DNA of 50,673 nucleotides from contig JAPLNL010000117.1 in NCBI GenBank assembly GCA_026692905.1, forward strand, positions 1-50,673, in the 5' to 3' direction. Origin of the DNA: Planctomycetota bacterium. Its GTDB lineage: Bacteria; Planctomycetota; Planctomycetia; Pirellulales; Pirellulaceae. The position numbers and the translations under genes were made by a program. Shown one piece after another: positions 33,925 through 43,900 of this stretch (its first letter is position 1; the number at the start of each line of letters is the position of its first letter). Under the pieces are notes generated by a model. That model was not told the DNA's origin and did not search any database. It saw only the letters and a list, made by a program, of their open reading frames with translations.

Positions 33925-34974
33925 CTAAGCCCTAGAAATAACCGCCAAATCAGCAGCCCAAGCCTCGATTAGCGACGCCGGGCTGACCATCCGATCCAAG
34001 TGCTCGCGCGCCTCCATGCATCGCTGAATCGCCGAGACAAATGCGTCGGAGTGCAAGGAAACCAGATGTCCGTATTGCGACAAGTGAGACCGGCTATCCG
34101 ATGTAGATGATTGAGCGTTGAACTTGGCTTCCATCCCTGCTCGATAGAATTGGAGTGCAAAATCCAAAATCACCTTGAGCCTTTCTCTCCTGGGCTGCGA
34201 ATCGGTACCAACAGACTCCATGTTCCCTTGAACGGCTTTAGCTAGTTTCGTGAAATCGAGTGGACGTTGAATCAGTTGATGAAAAAGTTCCGACCGAAAC
34301 GATTTCAACTCTTCGTTAGTCCAATTCGCAACCGTGGCCATGGAACCGCCCGCTTGCGCAGCCAAACGACTCGCGTTTTCTGAATTGTCGGCCAACCCAT
34401 GACGCAAAATGAGCTGTGCCAAGTTGTCTGCAGAGAGCGGTTGAAAGCGAGCCATCTGACATCTCGAACGAATCGTTGGTAATTGCCGTTGCACACTGGT
34501 ACTGATCAAGAAGATAAGAGACCCTGGTGGTGGCTCTTCCAATGTTTTCAGCAAACTGTTGGCCCCTTCCTCGGCGATGGTGTCGGCATCGTCAACGACT
34601 GCAATTTTGCGTCGGCCCGAGTAAGGTTTCATGCGCAACTCATAGCACAACCCCTCGCGCATTCGCCTGTCTCCTTCGCCAACCAATTGCTCCATGATCA
34701 ACCCTGTTTTATCGGGACGCCTGGCAACTTCAATCAAATCAGGATGTGTGCTCGCGTCGATTTGTGCACACGCCTCACAGCGACAACAAGGGGCGAACGC
34801 ACTCGGAACACTACCTGTGCACAACATCGTCTTGGCGATCAATCGAGCAAACGTTCGTTTCCCAATTCCGTCAGGACCAACCATCAAAAAGGTGCTGGCC
34901 AGCCGATTGTTTTGTATTGCGTTGCGAAACCAAGTTCGCTGCCGGTCGTGCCCTACAAAACTATTCCAATCCAT
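33925..34974 (-). CDS. holB: DNA polymerase III delta-prime subunit
   Basis: 349 residues. Clamp-loader features: FVGHDRQRTWFRNAI at the start, a Walker A-like GPDGIGKRTFA (~33-43), the zinc module CCRCEACAQIDASTHPDL (~63-80), IAVVDDADTIAEEGANSLLKTLEEPP and the SRC motif in TIRSRCQ. The C-terminal part is the helical collar domain. Delta-prime is the stator of the clamp loader that places the sliding clamp on DNA. The loop retains GK but sits in the position where delta-prime proteins often lose ATPase activity. It is read 33 bases after a small membrane-protein gene. Confidence 0.92.
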   Translation of the reverse strand: MDWNSFVGHDRQRTWFRNAIQNNRLASTFLMVGPDGIGKRTFARLIAKTMLCTGSVPSAFAPCCRCEACAQIDASTHPDLIEVARRPDKTGLIMEQLVGEGDRRMREGLCYELRMKPYSGRRKIAVVDDADTIAEEGANSLLKTLEEPPPGSLIFLISTSVQRQLPTIRSRCQMARFQPLSADNLAQLILRHGLADNSENASRLAAQAGGSMATVANWTNEELKSFRSELFHQLIQRPLDFTKLAKAVQGNMESVGTDSQPRRERLKVILDFALQFYRAGMEAKFNAQSSTSDSRSHLSQYGHLVSLHSDAFVSAIQRCMEAREHLDRMVSPASLIEAWAADLAVISRA

Positions 34975-35007
34975 CGCACTGTCTATCGGTGGGTCTGAGG
35001 TTTAGAA

Positions 35008-35565
35008 CTATGGGTTGCTAGCTCGAGGATCGTAAATCAAAGGTAGCTTTAACCGTAGAGATTGAACGGTCAACCAACCAATCATATCATCCTGACTGAC
35101 TCTTCGCCGCTGCTCTGCCTCGAGCAATTTCGAAATACCAGGCAAATCAAAGTCTGACAAATTCCGCTCAGACTCAGACAGGGCTTTTTCCATCTGACGC
35201 TCCAAAGCAATGGAAGCGGCAGACTGCCGATCGAACAAACCAGACAAATGAAATACTTGCCTAGCCGATTCCCACTCTTCTTTGACGGCTGTGGCAATGT
35301 CCGACCTCATTAAATTGACACTGATACGCTCGTAGCGAGGCTCCAACTCCTTAGATGCGTTCGGCCAAAGCGATCTGACTTCTTCCAACCTTGCCATGAT
35401 GGTTTGAAACCGCATGGCAACGGAAAACATCAGAACCCCTAACACGACTGTCACTAGGACGAATGGGAACACAAATAATCGACCGGGAATTCCCCGCGGT
35501 CTTTCCCGTGTGTCAGGAGCGGAACCGTTGTTCTCGGCGGTTGTGTTGGAAGAAATGCCTGTCAC
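35008..35565 (-). CDS. Small single-pass membrane protein, unknown function
   Basis: 185 residues with a GTG start at 35565 overlapping the stop of the upstream oxidoreductase by four bases (GTGA), which fixes the start. A Ser/Asn-rich N terminus is followed by one membrane helix at residues ~30-51 (LFVFPFVLVTVVLGVLMFSV) and a charged, probably helical extracytoplasmic part. I recognise no family; the layout is faintly LemA-like but lacks its motifs. It sits between a Gfo/Idh/MocA gene and holB, with no evident link to DNA replication. Confidence 0.65.
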   Translation of the reverse strand: MTGISSNTTAENNGSAPDTRERPRGIPGRLFVFPFVLVTVVLGVLMFSVAMRFQTIMARLEEVRSLWPNASKELEPRYERISVNLMRSDIATAVKEEWESARQVFHLSGLFDRQSAASIALERQMEKALSESERNLSDFDLPGISKLLEAEQRRRVSQDDMIGWLTVQSLRLKLPLIYDPRASNP

Positions 35566-37370
35566 GCGGTAGCCGACTTGCTTCCGTGGATCTCATAGTT
35601 ATCGAGTCGGGTCATTTCTTCCGCAACGCTGCTGCCATCTGGAGTCTCATCCGATTTTGTATTGAACCAAGCTTCATCGAATTTTACCCAGCCAGCTTCC
35701 CCGCGTGCGCCGCGTTTCATCGCAACGTTGGTTGTCAGTGCGATGACCGCATCTGCCATTGCGACTTCCGGATGGCACTTGGGTCGGTTCTCTCGATCAG
35801 GGTTTCGGATGCAATATGCCCAGTGCTCGATTTCCTCAGTATATCCGCGGCTAACCGGTCCGTATGCAGCAGCTTTTGCGATCGGTGCCGCAGAACCGCC
35901 ACTGGACTGAGTATCGAGGGCATACCCACCTTTGGTCGACTTTACCCCAGCAGATGCAGACGTATCCGAACCAGCATAGAGGAGTACTTCCTTTTCTTGG
36001 TCGATGATCATCGTACCCTTGGTACCCATGACAACCTCGCCGTAAACGCCGAACCCGTTCCCATTGATCGACGAATAATTGACGACGATCTTCTTGTTTG
36101 GATCTTCGTCATAGGAGGGGATCTTTTTGACGTTAGGAATCTTGTAGCCTGCATCGAAGTTTTCGTTGTAGTCAGGCCCAGGGAATTCGAACGAGCAATA
36201 AACGTGATCGTCGGCATCGCGGTCATTTGGGAAAATGTGGCGACCGCCAACGGCATGAACCGTCAGTGGATGCGCTTTCTTGCCGTCGGATCGCAACGCG
36301 CTGCAGAAAATGGTCGCCGCATCAAGTTGGTGGCTGCCCAGTTCCGCCATGAGTCCACCGCCCGTTCGATCAAACGTACGCCAGCGAATCAACTCTTCGA
36401 TGGCTGAGCGAGTGTAGTTGCCCATTTGCTTTTCCATATAACCGAATCGCTCCGCGTCGACGATGTCCTTGGTCCAAACCGCCCATTGTGCTACTTTCTT
36501 TGCGAGCAAGTCCTTTTCGGCAGGACTTGTGGCGGCTGCCAATTCCTTTTCAAACTTGGCCAAGTCCTTTTCAATTTGTCCTGGCTTGCTAGCATCCGCC
36601 GATGGGATGGGTGGCTGCCACGAATCCTTGCCTGGAAGATTTCCACGGTGCCATTGAGCGCGGATATGGTGCAGTTGTCCAATCATGCCCCATTTTAGCA
36701 TGTGCACGGCGTTGTCGTACAAAACGCTGTAGTGTCGTTGGTGTCCCGTAGCGCAATGCAGCGGATTGCCATCCTTATCGCTAAGCTTTTCGGAGACTCT
36801 CGCCATGACTTTGCATTGCGCGACATTGTGCGCCATCAGCTTCTCGGTCAAAACGTGCTTTTTCCTCTTCATCGCTTGCACGGCGATCGGAGCGTGCAAG
36901 TGCAGCGGCAACGCGATGATGACGGCCTCAATGGAATCATCGTCAAGCAACGCTTGAATGCCACCGTTGCTTGCGTCGTAAACTTTTACGTTGTTGCGAG
37001 CTTCCGCCTCGTCCTTGTATTTGTATTGCTTGATCAAACCTGGACGAGCCGCGTTGGCAGCTGGAGAAGACCAATCGCCGTGGAAAGCACGATGAATGCT
37101 GAACGGACGAATGTCTGCAATCGCAACCACTTGCACGTAGTCAGGGGTGCAGCCGCCGATGAGCACGTTCCCTTCGTCACCCGTTCCGATTACGCCGATC
37201 CGGACAGGATTGTTTACCTTTCCATAACCGAAGTACATGGCGCCAAGTCCGCCGCCGGAAACGGCGCCGGCAGCAACGATGCCCTGCATGAACTCTCGTC
37301 GTGTGAAGCCAACAGCTTCGTCAAAATTGTTCCTACCGATTGTGCGATCTTCTGGACTAATTGGGGTCAT
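35562..37370 (-). CDS. Gfo/Idh/MocA family oxidoreductase with Tat leader
   Basis: 602 residues, longer than the ~350-450 typical of cytosolic members. A twin-arginine leader lies near residues 23-50 (TRREFMQGIVAAGAVSGGGLGAM). The NAD(P)-binding Rossmann motif follows (VRIGVIGTGDEGNVLIGG), then AVIIALPLHLHAPI and HVLTEKLMAHNV carrying the conserved Glu-Lys of this family. The C-terminal half includes a ~100-residue insertion. Planctomycetes encode many exported Gfo/Idh/MocA proteins, thought to act on sugars or their glycosides, and their substrates are mostly unknown. It lies 86 bases after the doxX-like gene and overlaps the next gene by four bases. Confidence 0.9.
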   Translation of the reverse strand: MTPISPEDRTIGRNNFDEAVGFTRREFMQGIVAAGAVSGGGLGAMYFGYGKVNNPVRIGVIGTGDEGNVLIGGCTPDYVQVVAIADIRPFSIHRAFHGDWSSPAANAARPGLIKQYKYKDEAEARNNVKVYDASNGGIQALLDDDSIEAVIIALPLHLHAPIAVQAMKRKKHVLTEKLMAHNVAQCKVMARVSEKLSDKDGNPLHCATGHQRHYSVLYDNAVHMLKWGMIGQLHHIRAQWHRGNLPGKDSWQPPIPSADASKPGQIEKDLAKFEKELAAATSPAEKDLLAKKVAQWAVWTKDIVDAERFGYMEKQMGNYTRSAIEELIRWRTFDRTGGGLMAELGSHQLDAATIFCSALRSDGKKAHPLTVHAVGGRHIFPNDRDADDHVYCSFEFPGPDYNENFDAGYKIPNVKKIPSYDEDPNKKIVVNYSSINGNGFGVYGEVVMGTKGTMIIDQEKEVLLYAGSDTSASAGVKSTKGGYALDTQSSGGSAAPIAKAAAYGPVSRGYTEEIEHWAYCIRNPDRENRPKCHPEVAMADAVIALTTNVAMKRGARGEAGWVKFDEAWFNTKSDETPDGSSVAEEMTRLDNYEIHGSKSATA

Positions 37371-37456
37371 TTGGCAACTCCTATCGAGAGTGAAAGATAA
37401 GGATTTTATGTGACAGTTTTCGATTTTAAACTAACAAATTGAAAGGATTTACAGTC

Positions 37457-38557
37457 TTATTTTTCTTTTCGACGTCGATTGCGGTTCCAAAAACTCCAAG
37501 GCAAAAAGTCTAGACCGGCGTACCGCCCAGCGTCAGAAAAAGCCAAGAAAAAACACGCAAGCATCTCGATCGCTTGGTAGTAAGTCGGAACAGAACCGTG
37601 ACTACCTGGGAATTGAGTCAAAACAACCGATGCGAGGAAAAGACCAGCAGCCAACGCTGCTAGCGGTGTCAACAGTCCAAGCATCAACAGGATGCCTACA
37701 CTCATGTCGAAAATCGGAATGATCTTGTCAATTAACTTGACGTCGATCGGGGAACTACCTGGCAACTTGAAGCTGACATAGATTTTCTTCTTTTCGAAGG
37801 TTGACTGCTCTTCGGTTGCAATGTCGTTGATTCGTTTTTCGAACTCTGCGGTAATCCTGTCGATATCAGCCAGGGCCGGTTTCACAAGAGCTCGCCATTT
37901 TGCCTCGGTTTCATCTCGCTGTTTCCGCATGGAATTCACGTTCGTTCTCATCACGTCGTTTTCTAAAGAAGCGATTCGGGGCATTCCGCTTTTGTATTCC
38001 TCAATCTCAGCAGCGTAGGACTTATAGTTTTCGACTAGCAGTTTTCGTGTTTCCTCAACCAACTTCTTCGCTTCGGCTTCTTGCTCTTCCGTGAATTGAT
38101 AGACCTTGGAAGCTTCCGCAACAAACCCATTGTAAGCTATCCTAAGCGCCCCACCTTTGTAATCATCTTTGTCCCTGATTTCGATCTTTTCTTTGGCATC
38201 AGGCTTGCCTTTTGTCTCGGTCCTCGCCTTGGACTCGGAATTGTCCCCAGTCTCTGCCTTATCCTTGGCCTCAGCCTTGTCCTTGACAGAAGGCTTATCG
38301 ATGGTCGCAAGTTTGTCCTTGATCTCCGGCTTGCCCTTGCCACTATCGAGTCGAATCTCGCCATCGAAGTCTGGAAGCATCGACTGAAATGTTTTGGCCA
38401 ACGGCCCCTTGGCGGAACTTAAAAACCCGGTGGAAGAAAACCCACCTTCGCGTACTTTCGCAGTTCCTTCCATGTAGAAATGGAATCCGACCACGAACCG
38501 AAGAAAAACCAAGGCAATGATGGCTAAAAAACCGAGCCGCGCGTTGCGAAGAAGCAT
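37457..38557 (-). CDS. DoxX family membrane protein with charged extracytoplasmic insert
   Basis: 366 residues from the ATG at 38557; the frame extends to 38641, but the added part has no conserved feature. The first helix (FLAIIALVFLRFVVGFHFYMEGTAK) and the C-terminal helices (IFDMSVGILLMLGLLTPLAALAAG, FPGSHGSV..YQAIEMLACFFLAFSDAGRYAGLD) are typical of DoxX/TQO small-subunit-like proteins. Between helix 1 and helix 2 about 220 residues are inserted, including a Lys/Asp/Glu repeat (DK/EAKDK/ETKGK) around residues 75-135 and a coiled-coil-like stretch. DoxX proteins are about 130-150 residues. It precedes the Gfo/Idh/MocA gene, a common planctomycete neighbourhood. Confidence 0.8.
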   Translation of the reverse strand: MLLRNARLGFLAIIALVFLRFVVGFHFYMEGTAKVREGGFSSTGFLSSAKGPLAKTFQSMLPDFDGEIRLDSGKGKPEIKDKLATIDKPSVKDKAEAKDKAETGDNSESKARTETKGKPDAKEKIEIRDKDDYKGGALRIAYNGFVAEASKVYQFTEEQEAEAKKLVEETRKLLVENYKSYAAEIEEYKSGMPRIASLENDVMRTNVNSMRKQRDETEAKWRALVKPALADIDRITAEFEKRINDIATEEQSTFEKKKIYVSFKLPGSSPIDVKLIDKIIPIFDMSVGILLMLGLLTPLAALAAGLFLASVVLTQFPGSHGSVPTYYQAIEMLACFFLAFSDAGRYAGLDFLPWSFWNRNRRRKEK

Positions 38558-38871
38558 AGGGAGGGATCGTGTTGATGTTCGATTTGGTTGGAAAGGCGGC
38601 AAACAACCGCTATTTACCGCGGATTGTATGCCCACATTCACAGAGTATGTTCCAAATTCTTCCGACAGCCAAGTCTCTTTCGCGGTTATTCAATATTGCT
38701 AGCTCGCTTGAAAAACGCGGGATTCGAAGCGTTTTTAAGACAATAGACAAATCGGCCGCACTTTTGCCGGCTTTCCTCATGCAAATCCATTTAATCGCTG
38801 CTATTCTTAAGCTGCGGATTCGTTGTAGCCACAGGATTAACTTGTCTAATTCACTAGTTGGGCACTCTCCA
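38558..38871. other. Divergent intergenic region, nothing recognised
   Basis: 314 bases between the divergent DoxX and zinc-ribbon genes. An open frame upstream of 38872 runs through it but has no conserved feature. No hairpin, repeat or clear promoter was seen, although both promoters should be here. Confidence 0.5.
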
Positions 38872-40737
38872 ATGCGCCAAGTCGTCCACTGCCATGATTG
38901 TAACAGCCAAATCCCCACTCCAGAGAGCATCGAGGGGAAACCGAGTCCTCAGTTTCTCAAGTGCGAGGCGTGCGGCAACCAATTCTTTTGGAACGGCGGC
39001 CTAACCGACAAAAGTGAACCACTCATCCTGTTCCCCATCGAAGACCCAGTCGAGAACATGGAAACGTCGGAGGTTGCGGAGATTGAGTCAAGTCAAGAGT
39101 CAACCGACCATCGATCCGCCCAGTCCGACTCAGACGATACCAACCAGATAGTCGACCTTGAAATCAAGGAACTCGATATCGAGTCTCCTCTGACTGAGTC
39201 CCCACAGACTGCAGCATCCGAGACTGCAGCATCCGAGACTGCGGACGTTGTGGTTGCGGCCAGCGAAATCGAACCGGAAACACAAATCGAACCTGTATCA
39301 CAACCTCAGAGCCTCGTTCACTCTGGAAGTGCCGAAGAACCAACCGAAACATCCGCAAGCGATACGCAGTCGCATGAGTCCGAGCAATTGCCTTTAGGTT
39401 CGTTAGAACCTAAAGAGCATGTGATCGTGCAGCAAATGGCTCTCGGCCCTCCGAACCAAACGGAACAAGAACCAATCGTCAACAATACCGTGACAGAACC
39501 GTTCGAGTTAGAACTCGAAATCGAGCTTGAACCGGACGCTCAATTCACCGTATCGGAAACGCACCAGTTACTTACCACTGAAAACGTTACAGAAAACGCC
39601 GTAGAAGAAATTGTCGCTAACTACAAAGAAGAGCCTTTCGCATTAGGCGAACCCTACCTCGAAACGGAGCCAATCGCGGAAACGCCTGCCATCGAGACCG
39701 CTCCGATAGCTGAACAGGCATTACTTGTGGACTCTTCTCCTGCTGTCGACTGGAGTGTTCTGGGCCCTACGGCTCCTCGTCGACGTCCAAAAGAAGCCTC
39801 TGCGATCCGCAAGATCCTTCCACCGGTCCTGGGTGGACTGGCCGCGTTTCCAATCGCAACATTAATCCTATGGTACGGCTTCGGAAAAGATATCGGCACG
39901 ACTGGACCAACCGTCGCCAAGTATGTGCCTTGGATCGTTCCTGAGAAGTTCAGAAGCATGCCGTTCGAATCTTCTCCATCGAACTTCGCCAGTGGTCGCA
40001 CCCAACGTTCTGCCCCTTCGACTCGCAATACGTTACCAACTCTTAATCGAGAGGAGACATCCGTACCACCAAACGACCAGTCCAACGCGATTGCCCCAAC
40101 CATCTCGAAAAAACCAACCGTTGAAAAGGAAAATCCAACAAAGCTTACAGAATCGAAAGCAGAGTCCGTTCGGGAAACGACCGTCGCCAAGATTCCAGAG
40201 ACAATAGAAGCTCTCAAGACTCTTCAAAAAGAAATGGAAAAGGCTTCCGATAATAAAGTCAGAATGAAGGTGCTGGTAGCCATCGATACCAAACTAAAGG
40301 AGCTATCGAAACAGTCCTATGAGTTAACTGGGCCATCGGCACGGGCGTGGAGCAAACAACTCGAAGCGATTTCACGGAAAATCCTCGCTGACTCGGTGAT
40401 CCCAGGAGCGATGAAAAAAATCGCGAATAAAGTTAGGGCGGAAATTCCTGTGTCAAAGTCTGGCGATTTTGTTGCGACCGTTATCGCTGTAAGTGATGCC
40501 AATGCCCCATCGCAAGACGATAAATGGCTTCTCCAGGAAAGATGGGAATCGGACACAGTCGCAATTCCTATTGAGGTGTTGCCCGGAGCGTGGCGCCCAG
40601 GTTCCTCGCCTCTTCCCGCTACTTGCTTAGTACTTGGTAGACTGCTAACCATGGAAGACTCAGACGCTAGCGGAACAGACAGCGAGGCAACCGGAGCCGG
40701 CCTAGTCCTGAAAGTGCATTTGCTTGTACCGAAGTAG
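38872..40737 (+). CDS. Zinc-ribbon membrane protein with acidic low-complexity region
   Basis: 621 residues from the ATG at 38872. The zinc ribbon is at the very N terminus (C7-HDC10 ... C31-EAC34). Residues ~55-290 are Glu/Ser/Thr/Pro-rich and acidic, with a tandem 15-base DNA repeat coding TAASE TAASE near 39209. A membrane helix lies at ~314-337 (LGGLAAFPIATLILWYGFG), then a Ser/Pro-rich linker, a Lys/Glu helical stretch and a C-terminal beta-rich domain of about 100 residues. The overall plan resembles the protein at 29660 (ribbon, linker, helix, extracytoplasmic domain) without detectable similarity. Function unknown. Confidence 0.65.
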   Translation: MRQVVHCHDCNSQIPTPESIEGKPSPQFLKCEACGNQFFWNGGLTDKSEPLILFPIEDPVENMETSEVAEIESSQESTDHRSAQSDSDDTNQIVDLEIKELDIESPLTESPQTAASETAASETADVVVAASEIEPETQIEPVSQPQSLVHSGSAEEPTETSASDTQSHESEQLPLGSLEPKEHVIVQQMALGPPNQTEQEPIVNNTVTEPFELELEIELEPDAQFTVSETHQLLTTENVTENAVEEIVANYKEEPFALGEPYLETEPIAETPAIETAPIAEQALLVDSSPAVDWSVLGPTAPRRRPKEASAIRKILPPVLGGLAAFPIATLILWYGFGKDIGTTGPTVAKYVPWIVPEKFRSMPFESSPSNFASGRTQRSAPSTRNTLPTLNREETSVPPNDQSNAIAPTISKKPTVEKENPTKLTESKAESVRETTVAKIPETIEALKTLQKEMEKASDNKVRMKVLVAIDTKLKELSKQSYELTGPSARAWSKQLEAISRKILADSVIPGAMKKIANKVRAEIPVSKSGDFVATVIAVSDANAPSQDDKWLLQERWESDTVAIPIEVLPGAWRPGSSPLPATCLVLGRLLTMEDSDASGTDSEATGAGLVLKVHLLVPK

Positions 40738-40919
40738 ATCGAAGGTGCATAGCGAAATTTCCGAAGCGAAAGTGGTCAAAACGTTCGGTTCACGGTTGAA
40801 AAAGTTTTTCCACGGTGCCATCAAGGCTTCAAAATGCGGAATCTAATTCCTTGTTAATCGACATGTTCCGCGATTTTACTTCCCACGATCTTTCCAATTT
40901 CTACCCGTACAAGCCCGCC

Positions 40920-43900
40920 ATGATGAAACACCTTTCAAATCTTCGGACATCCAGGATTTCCTTTTTTCTCCTTGTCGTAATGGAATGGTGCCACGGCTTT
41001 GCACTGGCTCAAACTAAATCGGACCTTAAACAGGACTTCGCCGACGAGTTGCCTCGAACACCTGCTTTGGAGCCAGCACAAGCGATGGCCGCCATCCAAA
41101 TCAAAGATGGATATCGCTTGGAGCTCGCCGCTACCGAACCGCTCGTACGCGACCCGGTCGCTATGTCCTTCGACGAAAACGGAAGAATGTTTGTCGTCGA
41201 AATGTGTGATTACTCGGAACAAGACAAAGAGTTCCTCGGAAACGTTCGACTTCTCGAAGACAACGACAACGACGGACGTTATGAAAAGAGCACTCTCTTC
41301 GCCCATCACTTGTCCTGGCCAACCGGCGTGATTTGCTTCGACGGCGGAGTCTTTGTCGCTGCCGCTCCTGACATATGGTACTGCAAGGATACCGATGGCG
41401 ACGGACAAGCTGACATTCAAACCAAAGTCTTTACCGGTTTCGGTCGCCAAAATGTTCAAGGACTACTGAACAGCTTTTGCTGGGGACTCGACAACCGAAT
41501 CTATTGCCAAACCAGCAGCTCCGGTGCTTCGGTTTTGACTCCAACTCACCCAGATCGCCAGCCCCTGGTTTTGAATGGGCGGGATTTTTCGTTTGATCCC
41601 TTGACTCTTGAACTGCGACCGGAGAGCGGAGGTGGTCAACACGGAATGTCGTTTGATGATTGGGGGCGACGATTCTCATGCCACAACAGCGATCACTTGC
41701 AACTCCATGTCTACGCAGACCGTTACGCGGCCAAGAACGAACTCCCGCTTCCTCCTTCGCGCCAAAGCATCGCGGCCGATGGCCCTCAAGCGTCTGTGTA
41801 CCGAATCAGTCCCGTCGAACCATGGCGGACCGTGCGAACGCGATTGCGTGTTACCAATCAAGTCCCTGGACTGGTCGAGGGAGGCGGTCGGTCGTCAGGT
41901 TATTTTACCAGCGCCACTGGCGTCACGATCTACCGTGGCAATGCGTTCCCAGAAGACATGCACGGCATGGCCTTGGTCGGCGACGTGGGCAGCAACATCG
42001 TCCATCGCAAGAAGCTCTCGCCCAAGGGAACTTCGATGGTGGGTGAACGCGTCGATGTAGAATCGGAGTTTATCGCCTCTTCCGATATCTGGTTTCGACC
42101 GGTCCAGTTTGCGAACGCTCCAGATGGCTCCCTTTACATTGCCGACCTCTATCGTGAAGTCATCGAGCACCCGAAATCCCTGCCTGAAGAAATCAAGAAG
42201 TACTTGGACTTGACCAGCGGTCGAGATCGCGGCCGAATCTATCGCGTCGTGCCGACTGACTTCAAACGTCCTTCCAACCCAAACATGCGCGATGCGTCCA
42301 TTTCTGAATTGATCGCGACCCTCGAGCACCCCAATGGCTGGCATCGCGATACTGCCTCACGACTTCTTTATGAACGCCTATGGGTACGCAGGGAAAACAT
42401 CCCTGAAGGGTTAGCGAAAGAGTCGATCGATGGCCTAACCAAACTAATAAATCATTCCGCGTCACCCAAAGCACGACTGCATGCTTTAAGTGTGCTTACG
42501 AGCCTCGGGGCAGGGCAGGGGGGGGCCGAAATCGCAATTAGCGACCCAAATCCTCGCGTGCGTGAATGGGCCATTCGGTTTTGTGAATCAAAGACTTTGT
42601 CTCCTGAAACCGAAGCGAAACTTCGTCTCCTCGCAAACGATCCCGACCCGAATGTACGCTTGCAGCTTGGACTATCGCTAAGCCGCTTGGGGCTCCCTCA
42701 AAAATCCCAATTGGAAATCGCAGTCGGACTGGTCGCCTCGTCAAGCGACGATAAATACCTAACCGCATCCAGCTTAAATGCAATCGGAAGCAACGCAGCA
42801 GCTGCAATTGAGTTGCTAGCCGCTGAACTCGGGGCAGGGCAGGGGGGGGTAAAAAACTCGGCCAATCCCAACCAACTCGGGGTAGGGCAGGGGGGCAAGC
42901 TGGTTGTTGCTTGGCAATCGATCGCAGCACTTGCCGGCACCAATGCAAAGCCTGAAGAGCTTTCAAAGTTAGACGAGAGAATTGGGAGCATGACAATCAG
43001 CGAAGCCAAACGTTCCCTCTGCATCGGCCTGATGTCCGGCCTGCAAACGCGATTTAGCGACGCAACAGCGCGTGGAGCCGCGACGGACAAGATGCCCAAT
43101 CTGCGATCGGAAGCAACGAAGCTAGTGATGGAATCCAGATCGCGTTGCCGAGACGATAACACACCTATCGACCAAAAGCTTCAAGCCATCACCCTCCTTC
43201 GATGGGAACAATTGGATGATGACATTCCCATGCTTGCCAAACTGATGGACCAACGCTTACCACAGCCGATCCAAGAGGCTGCAATGAGAGCACTCATGCA
43301 GTACCAGTCTTCCGAGGTCTCGCAAAAAATCTTGAACATCTGGCCAAGCCTCAGCCCGCGTATGCGACTTTCGGCTTCGGATGTCCTGCTATCACGATCG
43401 TCTTGGATTGAAGCCATGTTGGAAAGGGCAGGGCAGGGGGGCTTCGCATTGACCGATCTCGACCCGTCAAGATTGGCAAACTTGAGAAGCCACAAAAATG
43501 TTGCAATCCAACAAAAGATCGCAAGCATCATGAAATCATCGGGGATCGGCAACCGCCAAGATGTTGTAGATCGCTATCAAACATCCTTAACGCTCGCTGG
43601 CGACAAGTCGCGTGGAAAACAAATTTTTGCCAAATCATGCGCAGCTTGCCACCGCCTCGACGGTGTTGGATATGAGCTAGCCCCCAACATTGCGGCCTAC
43701 AAGTTTCGCGGCGCCGAAGCAATCCTGCAAAATGTGCTTGAGCCTAATCGGGAGGTGAATCCGCAATACGTGACCTACACCGTGATAACACACGATGGGC
43801 GTATCGTGACAGGAATGGTTTCGAATGAATCCGAGACGAGCGTAACTTTGCTACGAGGCGAGAATGGTTCCGAGGTCGTACCACGCGCAGACATCTCCGA

